The position numbers and the translations under genes were made by a program. Of a stretch of DNA of 64,000 nt, positions 8,785 through 14,805 are shown in pieces. The stretch is from Actinomycetota bacterium. GTDB taxonomy: Bacteria; Actinomycetota; Nitriliruptoria; Nitriliruptorales; Nitriliruptoraceae. The stretch is taken from NCBI GenBank assembly GCA_019347575.1, contig JAHWKY010000024.1, positions 1-64,000 of the forward strand, in the 5' to 3' direction. The notes under the pieces are model-generated. The model worked only from the letters and a program-made list of their open reading frames with translations, made no database searches and had not been told where the DNA came from. The number at the start of each line of letters is the position of its first letter. The stretch's first letter is position 1.

Positions 8785-10461
8785 GTGGGTGATGAGGAGG
8801 TCGAGGTGACGGCAACGCTCCCACGGGAACGGCGGCTACCGACGCTGCGGGTGCCGCGGCGCCGCAAGCGCCAGGAGGCGGTCCAGGAACTGGAGTTGTC
8901 GGTCCCGGAACTCGTTGCCCCGGAGGTCGACATCGCCCCGAACGACCCGGTCCTCGCCTACTTCCAGGCCCATCCCGAGCCGGTCGACGTCGACAGCCTC
9001 AAGCTCGAGTCGCCCGGGGTGGAGGCGCTGCGCCAGGCCGGGGTCAAGCTCGTCGTGCCGCTGGTGACGCAGGGCGAGCTCATCGGCCTGCTCAACCTCG
9101 GCGAGCGGCTCAGCGAGCAGGAGTACTCGGCCGACGATCGCAAGTTGCTCGAGAACCTCGCCGGGCAGGCCGCGCCGGCGCTCCGCGTGGCGCAACTGGT
9201 CCGCGAGCAGGAGGCCGAGGTCCGACGCCGTGAGCGCTACGAGCAGGAGATGCGGGTCGCCACGCTGATCCAGCAGAACTTCCTGCCGAGGGAGCTGCCC
9301 GAGCCGAGGGGTTGGCGCCTCAACGCCTTCTACCGGCCGGCGCGGGAGGTCGGCGGCGACTTCTACGACGTCGTCGACCTGCCGGGGGACAAGCTCGGGA
9401 TCGTCATCGGCGACGTGACCGACAAGGGCGTCCCGGCGGCACTCGTCATGGCGTCGACCCGCAGCGTCCTGCGCGCTTCCGCACAACGGCTGCTCGACCC
9501 GGGCAAGGTCCTCGAGCGGGTCAACGAGCAGCTCGTCGGCGACATGCCTCCCAAGATGTTCGTCACGTGCCTGTACGGGGTGCTGGAACCGGCGACCGGC
9601 CGGTTCGTGTTCGCCAACGCCGGTCACAACCTCCCCACGATCAAGTCGGCGACCGGTGCGGCCGAGGTCCGCGCCACCGGGATGCCACTGGGCCTCCTGC
9701 CCGGGATGGAGTACGAGGAGGCCGAGATCACGATCGGCCCCGGCGAGACCGTCGTCGTGTACAGCGACGCGCTCCCCGAGGCCCACGCTCCCTCCGGAGA
9801 GATGTACGGCTTCCCCCGACTCGTCGACGCAGTGGCACGCTGGACCAAGGGTGAGCTCATCGACGGGCTCATGAACGACCTGCACGCCTTCACCGGCGAC
9901 GAGTGGGAGCAAGAGGACGACATCACGATCGTGACCCTGCGACGCACCGACATCGTCGGTTACGCGGCAGGTGAGGAGGATGTCACGGAAGCGACCGGGA
10001 ACGCCGAAGGCCTGCTCGACGACCCTGGCGAGCCCATCGCCACGTTCACCGTCCCGAGCCAACCGGGCAACGAGCGCCAGGTGATGGAGCGCATCGCCGA
10101 CGCCATCGCCCACCTCGTTCCGAGCGACCGACTCGAACGGATCAAGACCGCGGTCGCCGAGGCGACGATGAACGCGATCGAGCACGGCAACCACAACGAC
10201 GCCAGCCTGCTCGTCGAGATCCGGGTGTTCGCCAGCCAGCACGCGCTGGTGGTGCGGGTCACCGACCAGGGTGGTGGCGAGCCGCCGGCACTCACGGGCG
10301 AGCTACCCGACCTCGAGGCGAAGCTGCGGGGCGAGCAGACGCCCCGCGGCTGGGGCCTCTTCCTGATCAAGAACATGGTCGACGACCTGCACGTGTGGGC
10401 CGACGACGCGCACCACACGATCGAACTGGTCGTTCGACTGGATGGAGAGCAGGATGGCTGA
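8785..10461 (+). CDS. PP2C phosphatase fused to anti-sigma HATPase (RsbU-RsbW type)
   Basis: The protein has 558 residues. A basic, probably disordered N-terminus (1-40) is followed by a short GAF-like region (about 50-138), a helical linker, a SpoIIE/PP2C phosphatase domain (about 155-387) and a GHKL ATPase domain (about 415-552). The PP2C metal aspartates appear as D192 (GGDFYD), D210 (GDVTDKG), D328 and D378/D379. The HATPase has its N-box (AEATMNAIEHGNH), a DQGGG G1 motif and a RGWGLFLIK G2 motif. In partner switching, the phosphatase dephosphorylates a STAS antagonist and the kinase phosphorylates it or holds a sigma factor; both activities sit here in one chain. The GTG start follows a strong GAGGAGGAAG site. 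Two STAS genes follow directly. Confidence 0.9.
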   Translation: MGDEEVEVTATLPRERRLPTLRVPRRRKRQEAVQELELSVPELVAPEVDIAPNDPVLAYFQAHPEPVDVDSLKLESPGVEALRQAGVKLVVPLVTQGELIGLLNLGERLSEQEYSADDRKLLENLAGQAAPALRVAQLVREQEAEVRRRERYEQEMRVATLIQQNFLPRELPEPRGWRLNAFYRPAREVGGDFYDVVDLPGDKLGIVIGDVTDKGVPAALVMASTRSVLRASAQRLLDPGKVLERVNEQLVGDMPPKMFVTCLYGVLEPATGRFVFANAGHNLPTIKSATGAAEVRATGMPLGLLPGMEYEEAEITIGPGETVVVYSDALPEAHAPSGEMYGFPRLVDAVARWTKGELIDGLMNDLHAFTGDEWEQEDDITIVTLRRTDIVGYAAGEEDVTEATGNAEGLLDDPGEPIATFTVPSQPGNERQVMERIADAIAHLVPSDRLERIKTAVAEATMNAIEHGNHNDASLLVEIRVFASQHALVVRVTDQGGGEPPALTGELPDLEAKLRGEQTPRGWGLFLIKNMVDDLHVWADDAHHTIELVVRLDGEQDG

Positions 10462-10810
10462 CTTCCACGCTGGCGTCCGTCACCACGGCACGACCGCGAT
10501 CGTCGAGCTCCACGGCGACATCAACGGCGCAGCCGACCAGGTGCTCAACGACGCCTACGCCCAGGCCACCACGTCGGAGCCGCGGGCGGTGCTCCTCGAC
10601 TTCAGCGACGTCGAGTACCTCAACTCGACCGGCATCGCGCTGATCGTCGGCCTCCTCGCGGAGGCGCGGAAGACCAGCCGGGCGGTGCTCGTGTGTGGCC
10701 TGTCCGACCACTTCCGCCACATCTTCGAGATCACCCGACTGGCGGACTTCATGAGCTTCTTCCCCGACCAGGCGAGCGCTGTCAGCGGCGACCTTCCCGC
10801 TCCGGCGTGA
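10454..10810 (+). CDS. STAS-domain anti-sigma factor antagonist (1)
   Basis: This is a 118-residue single STAS domain from ATG 10454; ATG 10442 is possible but sits too close to the GGAG site. The conserved loop reads EYLNSTGIALI, with the serine that RsbW-type kinases phosphorylate in SpoIIAA/RsbV relatives. The gene overlaps the phosphatase-kinase fusion by eight bases, so they are translationally coupled and probably partners. The sigma factor they act on is not in this window. Confidence 0.85.
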   Translation: MADFHAGVRHHGTTAIVELHGDINGAADQVLNDAYAQATTSEPRAVLLDFSDVEYLNSTGIALIVGLLAEARKTSRAVLVCGLSDHFRHIFEITRLADFMSFFPDQASAVSGDLPAPA

Positions 10811-10833
10811 CCCGTGACCCGAGGAGAGACACC

Positions 10834-11187
10834 GTGACGGAACAGAACGCCTCGTTCGACGTCCGCTCCGCAGGAGGGACGAGCAGCATCATCGACGTCC
10901 ACGGCGATGTCACGCCCGCGTGCGAGGACGCGCTCATGGAGGCTTGGACCAAGGCCAGCGAGTCCAGCGCCGACGACGTGATCATCAACTTCACCGACCT
11001 CGAGTACATGAACAGTGGTGGTATCGGGCTGCTGGTCACCTTGCTCGTCCGTGCCCAGCGCCAGAAGCAGCGTCTGGTCGCGTACGGCTTGAGCGACCAC
11101 TACCGCCAGATCTTCGAGCTCACACGTCTCGACGATGCCATCACGATCTGCGACGACGAGGATGCGGCGCTCGCCGCAGCGAGTTAG
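10834..11187 (+). CDS. STAS-domain anti-sigma factor antagonist (2)
   Basis: This is a 117-residue STAS protein, paralogous to the preceding gene (shared GLSDHYRQIFELTRLDD pattern). The loop reads EYMNSGGIGLL, again with a serine at the phospho-acceptor position. GTG 10834 has a clear GAGGAGAG site at 10821. It lies 23 bases downstream of the first STAS gene. Two antagonists for one kinase suggests graded or dual-input control, or two different sigma partners. The last base of its TAG stop starts the palindromic repeat at 11187-11244. Confidence 0.85.
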   Translation: MTEQNASFDVRSAGGTSSIIDVHGDVTPACEDALMEAWTKASESSADDVIINFTDLEYMNSGGIGLLVTLLVRAQRQKQRLVAYGLSDHYRQIFELTRLDDAITICDDEDAALAAAS

Positions 11188-11244
11188 TGCTCAAGCAGCG
11201 AAGCGGTAGCACAGCCGAGTGCTCAAGTAGCGAAGCGGTAGCAC
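11187..11244. repeat. Two tandem 26-bp imperfect palindromes
   Basis: Units lie at 11187-11212 and 11219-11244 (period 32) and differ at one base. Each starts GTGCTCAAG and ends GCGGTAGCAC, so GTGCT/AGCAC pair as a stem. They fall between the STAS gene and the next gene and abut its ribosome site. The spacing suggests a tandem operator or a REP-like duplicated hairpin acting as a terminator or mRNA stabiliser. Confidence 0.7.
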
Positions 11245-11263
11245 GATCATGAGGAGGACGACC

Positions 11264-11983
11264 ATGGAGACCCCCACCCCTCCGCAGCCGCGGGGCAGCG
11301 AGAACTGGGCGAAACCGGTCACGCACCTCGACGTGACCGCGGCTGAGGACGGTGCCGACGCGGGCTCGGTCACGGGGCGCCGGTTGGCCGGCCCGGTCCA
11401 GGGCTTCGGCAAGATGTGGCAGAAGACCTACCGCGTTGCACTTGGGCCCAGCCTCACACCAGAGCACGTGATCGCCGAGTGGAGAGCGCACTACGGCGAG
11501 TTCTGGCCGGCGGGCAACCGCTTCTACGCACCCTTCGCGGGCGTGAAGCCAGGCGAGGTCGCACTCATCAGCGGCAAGGCCGGAGGCCTGAAGCTGTCGA
11601 CGGGCGTCCTGGTGCTCTACGCCGACGACGTGTCCTTCTCGTTCCTGACTCCGGAGGGTCACCCCTTCGCCGGGCTCATCACCTTCTCGGCGGACGCGGA
11701 GGGAGGCGCTACGACCGCGCAGGTACAGCTCCTGATCCGTGCCCAGGATCCTCTGGTCGAGTTGGGGATGGCGTTCGGCGGGCACCGCAAGGAGGACCGC
11801 ATCTGGATGCACACCCTCAGCGCACTGGCGGCGCACCTCGGGGTCGCCGACGCGGAGGTCGAGAAGAAGCTCGTGTGCGTCGACAGGAAGCGGCAGTGGA
11901 ACCGCGCCGGCAACGTCAAGCACGACGCCGTCTTCTACACGCTGCGCAAGCCCTTCCGGCGCCGTCGCAAGCCCGCCGCCTGA
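11264..11983 (+). CDS. Conserved hypothetical protein, possible acyl or lipid binding
   Basis: The protein has 239 residues from ATG 11264, with a GAGGAGG site at 11250-11256 seven bases upstream; ATG 11249 would overlap that site. It is soluble, with no signal peptide. Recognisable stretches include HYGEFWPAGNRFYAPF, TPEGHPFAGLITFSA and ELGMAFGGHRKEDRIWMH, followed by a basic tail (RKPFRRRRKPAA). This looks like an actinobacterial family of unknown function. A DUF1990- or START-like fold is possible, but I could not confirm one. It follows the STAS genes but is separated from them by the palindromic repeats, so it is probably not in the same regulatory unit. Confidence 0.7.
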   Translation: METPTPPQPRGSENWAKPVTHLDVTAAEDGADAGSVTGRRLAGPVQGFGKMWQKTYRVALGPSLTPEHVIAEWRAHYGEFWPAGNRFYAPFAGVKPGEVALISGKAGGLKLSTGVLVLYADDVSFSFLTPEGHPFAGLITFSADAEGGATTAQVQLLIRAQDPLVELGMAFGGHRKEDRIWMHTLSALAAHLGVADAEVEKKLVCVDRKRQWNRAGNVKHDAVFYTLRKPFRRRRKPAA

Positions 11984-12067
11984 GCACCGGCTCCAGCGAT
12001 GTGTGGTTGACGCGGGATGCCGCGGCACCCACGCGTCCATGACGTCGGGGCGGGGGGGATCGGCGCG

Positions 12068-12073
12068 TACCCT
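12068..12073 (+). promoter_or_regulatory. -10 element (TACCCT) of the thiolase gene
   Basis: The TACCCT hexamer lies 26 bases before the GTG start of the thiolase gene. It fits the TANNNT pattern that recurs at this distance before many genes in this window. Confidence 0.5.
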
Positions 12074-12099
12074 CGGACCGTCGTCCCCGGAGGCTCCCC

Positions 12100-13311
12100 G
12101 TGCAGGTCCGGTCCGCGTTCCTCGTCGCTGGCGTGCGCACCCCCATCGGCCGCTACGGCGGGGCGCTGGCGTCGGTTCGTCCCGATGACCTGCTAGCGCT
12201 CGCGTTCCGTGCGCTGGTCGAGCGCACCGGGCTCGACCCAGCCAACGTCGACGAGGTCGTCGCCGGGTGCGCGAACCAGGCCGGCGAGGACAACCGCGAC
12301 GTCGCGCGGATGTCGGCGCTGCTCGCCGGGTTCCCGATCGAGGTGCCCGGCATCACCGTCAATCGGTTGTGCGCGTCGGGGCTCGCCGCCATCGTCCACG
12401 CCTACCGGGCCATCGCGGTGGGCGAGGGAGACCTGTTCGTCGCCGGGGGTGTCGAGTCGATGTCCCGCGCCCCGTACGTGATGGCCAAACCCGACGCGCC
12501 CTTCAAGAGCGGGGCGCCGGAGGTCGTCGACTCCGCGCTGGGATGGCGCTTCGTCAACCCCGCGATGGCGGCGATGCACCCGCCCATCGCGATGGGCGAG
12601 ACCGCCGAGAACCTCGTCGAGCGCTACGGCGTCGGTCGCGACGAGCAGGACGAGTTCGCACTGCGCTCCCACCGCGCCGCGCTGGCCGCGTGGGACCGCG
12701 GCTTCTACGAGCCCGACGTCGTGCCCGTCGAGATCGCCCAGCGCAAGGGCGACCCGATCGTCGTTGAGCGCGACGAGGGCCCGCGCCCCGACACGTCGCT
12801 CGAGAAGCTGGCGCGGCTGCGTCCAGCCTTCCGTGAGGGCGGCACGGTCACGGCAGGGAACGCGAGCTCGCTCAACGACGGGGCGGGGGCCGTCCTGGTG
12901 GCGTCCGAGGACGCGCTCGCACGTCACGGTCTGACTCCCGTCGCGCGCATCGTCGCCACCGGCCAAGCTGGTGTGGACCCCTCGTGTATGGGCATCGGCC
13001 CGGTGCCGGCTACGCACATCGCGCTCGAGCGCGCCGGGTGGAAGGTCGACGACGTCGACACCGTCGAGCTCAACGAGGCCTTCGCCGGCCAGTGCCTCGC
13101 GGTCCTCCGCGAGCTGCCCTTCGATCTCGAGCAGGTCAACCCGGACGGGGGCGCCATCGCGCTGGGCCACCCACTCGGGATGAGCGGTACACGCCTCGTC
13201 CTGACCCTGATGCGTCGGATGCAGCAGGACCCCGGCATGCGACGCGGCCTCGCGACCCTGTGCGTCGGTGTCGGTCAGGGCGAGTCGATGCTCGTCGAGT
13301 CGGTGCTGTGA
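12100..13311 (+). CDS. Acetyl-CoA acyltransferase (thiolase), 3-oxoadipyl-CoA thiolase-like
   Basis: This 403-residue degradative-type thiolase cleaves 3-oxoacyl-CoA with CoA to acetyl-CoA and a shortened acyl-CoA. The nucleophilic Cys91 lies in NRLCASG; the C-terminal active-site motifs ELNEAFAGQ, GGAIALGHPLGMSG and TLCVGVGQG are complete. The stretches GCANQAGEDNRDVARM and GWRFVNPAM resemble PcaF/PaaJ (beta-ketoadipyl-CoA thiolase) more than FadA, so aromatic-ring catabolism is possible, but no other such gene is nearby. The GTG start has a GGAGG site and a TACCCT -10 upstream. The stop overlaps the lipoprotein-like gene by four bases. Confidence 0.92.
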   Translation: MQVRSAFLVAGVRTPIGRYGGALASVRPDDLLALAFRALVERTGLDPANVDEVVAGCANQAGEDNRDVARMSALLAGFPIEVPGITVNRLCASGLAAIVHAYRAIAVGEGDLFVAGGVESMSRAPYVMAKPDAPFKSGAPEVVDSALGWRFVNPAMAAMHPPIAMGETAENLVERYGVGRDEQDEFALRSHRAALAAWDRGFYEPDVVPVEIAQRKGDPIVVERDEGPRPDTSLEKLARLRPAFREGGTVTAGNASSLNDGAGAVLVASEDALARHGLTPVARIVATGQAGVDPSCMGIGPVPATHIALERAGWKVDDVDTVELNEAFAGQCLAVLRELPFDLEQVNPDGGAIALGHPLGMSGTRLVLTLMRRMQQDPGMRRGLATLCVGVGQGESMLVESVL

Positions 13312-13823
13312 GGCGCAGCCTCGCGGCACTCTCGCTCGTCCTCGCGTTCGTCGGGGCGTCGTGCGCCGAGGAGGAGGCACAGCGCGATCCCGTCGGGCCC
13401 GACGACGGACTGCAGCTCACCGGCCAGCTCGCGGGCAAGCGCTACGCCGTCTCCGACGGCGAGCCCGAGGTCGTCCACGGGGACTGCGACCCCAACGACG
13501 GCCTCGACGTCGACCTGTGCGTGATCGCACGGACCGTCGACGGTCAGAACTTCGGAGTCGTCTTCGAGAACCCGGACGCGCTGATCCCGGGAGAGACCGT
13601 GCCCGTGTCGCACGTCGGATGCGTGGCCGAGCAGTGCGATGCGCACCGCGACAGCGTGCTGCTGGAGGTCCGCGTCGATGGCTCACCGCTACCGGCCACC
13701 GGCGGCAACGTCACCGTGACAGCTGCCGGCCCACCACGCTGGACAGGGGAGCTGAGCGTCCGCTTCGCGGACGGCGGTGGCCTCTCGGGCTCCTTCAACG
13801 TCCAGCCCGGCCTCATCGACTGA
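13308..13823 (+). CDS. Putative secreted lipoprotein
   Basis: The protein has 171 residues. It begins VRRSLAALSLVLAFVGASC: a positive tip, a hydrophobic stretch and a cysteine, as in lipoprotein signals, although glycine at the -3 position is not ideal. The mature part is acidic and contains four further cysteines (GDCDPNDG, DLCVIAR, HVGCVAEQCDAH), suggesting two disulphides, and a beta-rich C-terminus. No family recognised. Its GTG start overlaps the thiolase stop (GTGA), an odd pairing of an extracytoplasmic protein with a cytosolic enzyme. Confidence 0.75.
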   Translation: MRRSLAALSLVLAFVGASCAEEEAQRDPVGPDDGLQLTGQLAGKRYAVSDGEPEVVHGDCDPNDGLDVDLCVIARTVDGQNFGVVFENPDALIPGETVPVSHVGCVAEQCDAHRDSVLLEVRVDGSPLPATGGNVTVTAAGPPRWTGELSVRFADGGGLSGSFNVQPGLID

Positions 13824-13837
13824 CACTCGATCGCGGT

Positions 13838-13869
13838 GTCACTTCGTCCGCTCGAGCCGACGAAGTGAC
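13838..13869. terminator. Bidirectional hairpin between convergent genes
   Basis: Perfect 11-base arms (GTCACTTCGTC and GACGAAGTGAC) flank a 10-base loop that itself contains CTCGAG. It lies 14 bases after the plus-strand stop at 13823 and 13 bases beyond the minus-strand stop at 13883. It has no T-run, as is common in high-GC actinobacteria. Confidence 0.75.
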
Positions 13870-13882
13870 TTCACGCTCTCGC

Positions 13883-14284
13883 TCACACGGCTGCGGACCG
13901 GGCCTCGATGCCCAGGCGGAAGCGCTCGAGGTCGACGACGCGCTGCTCGAACGATCCCCGAGCGACGAGACGCGTCCCCCACCGCACGATGACCTCGCAC
14001 ACCAGCTTCTGAGCTCCGACGTTGGCAACGGTCGCGGTCAGCGTGACCGTCGCGCCCACGGGCACCGGCTCGCGGTGGGTCACCTCCAGGTGGTAGCCGA
14101 CGCCCTCCTCGCCCGGTTCGAGGTGGGGGACGAGCAACTGGCGGCAGACCTGCTCGACGTGCACCACGAGCGCCGCTGTCCCGTAGACGGGGTGGACCTG
14201 GTCGTCGCCGATCGTGGCGGCCATCGACTCATCCACGGTGACGTCGAGGGACGCGGTCTCGCCGCGGGCGGGTCCTGGGCGCAT
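13883..14284 (-). CDS. FlK-like hot-dog acyl-CoA thioesterase (1)
   Basis: This is a 133-residue hot-dog-fold protein from ATG 14284. The Thr-Glu-His triad known from fluoroacetyl-CoA thioesterase FlK (T42, E50, H76) is matched at exactly the same spacing by T36 (VYGTAAL), E44 (VHVEQVC) and H70 (LEVTHREPVPVG). It should hydrolyse an acyl-CoA thioester; the substrate cannot be inferred, and most FlK relatives do not act on fluoroacetyl-CoA. It is probably transcribed with the cupin gene upstream (44 bases apart). A second protein with the same triad lies at 20186-20620. Confidence 0.82.
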   Translation of the reverse strand: MRPGPARGETASLDVTVDESMAATIGDDQVHPVYGTAALVVHVEQVCRQLLVPHLEPGEEGVGYHLEVTHREPVPVGATVTLTATVANVGAQKLVCEVIVRWGTRLVARGSFEQRVVDLERFRLGIEARSAAV

Positions 14285-14328
14285 GGTGGCGGAGTATCGA
14301 CGCTGGTCGGGCTCCGGCACAACCCCGT

Positions 14329-14766
14329 TCAGGAACCGTCCTGGAACACGGCCTCGCCGGCATCCGACACGGGCGTGTCCTCGACGAGCGCGTCCAGCGT
14401 CACGTCCGGGGGAGCTGCACTCGCCAGGACGACGAGGGGATCGGCGTGGCGGTTGTCGATCGCGTGTGGACTCCCGGCGGGCACGAGGATCGACCCGAGC
14501 GCCGCCAGGCCGATCTCGCCCTCGTCGGTCACGAACCAGCCGTGCCCCCCGATGACTGTGTAGGCGACGTCCACGTCCTCGTAGCTGAGGACGGTGGTCT
14601 CCTGCTGCGGTTCGAGGCACCACAGGTCGATGGTGAGGACCTCGGTGGCGAACACGCGGACGCGGGTGGCGGAGGCCTGCGAGAACCGCACGTAGTCGCG
14701 CAGGTCGACCGGACGGACCACGGATGGCGTCGTCGATCCCGTCCGGTGCTCACGCGCGTCCTCCAC
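14329..14766 (-). CDS. Cupin-domain protein
   Basis: This is a 145-residue single cupin. The barrel is seen in DLWCLEPQQETTVLSYEDVD, GGHGWFVTDEGEIGLAALGS and LVPAGSPHAIDNRHADPLVVL. The first cupin motif lacks the usual HxH pair, while H101 is kept in the second, so metal binding is uncertain. The GTG start at 14766 lies six bases after a TACGCT hexamer on the minus strand, which predicts a leaderless mRNA. It is divergent from the CocE-like gene. Confidence 0.78.
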   Translation of the reverse strand: MEDAREHRTGSTTPSVVRPVDLRDYVRFSQASATRVRVFATEVLTIDLWCLEPQQETTVLSYEDVDVAYTVIGGHGWFVTDEGEIGLAALGSILVPAGSPHAIDNRHADPLVVLASAAPPDVTLDALVEDTPVSDAGEAVFQDGS

Positions 14767-14772
14767 GGCCCC

Positions 14773-14798
14773 AGCGTAACCGTCGCCCCAGCTAGTCT
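14773..14798. promoter_or_regulatory. Overlapping divergent leaderless promoters
   Basis: On the minus strand TACGCT occupies 14778-14773, six bases before the cupin GTG. On the plus strand TAGTCT occupies 14793-14798, seven bases before the CocE-like GTG. The two -10 hexamers are 14 bp apart, so each polymerase footprint would cover the other's -10. Transcription would start at the start codons, and occupancy should be mutually exclusive. Confidence 0.65.
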
Positions 14799-14805
14799 CC
14801 GCGGC

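Noticed and set aside
8836-10242. A 468-codon open frame antisense to the PP2C-HATPase gene
   Set aside because: Such long antisense frames arise from third-position GC bias; the protein has no recognisable motif, while the plus-strand gene has complete catalytic motifs and a strong ribosome site.
12193-13380. A 395-codon open frame antisense to the thiolase
   Set aside because: It is a shadow of the thiolase reading frame, arginine- and valine-rich with no domain or ribosome site.
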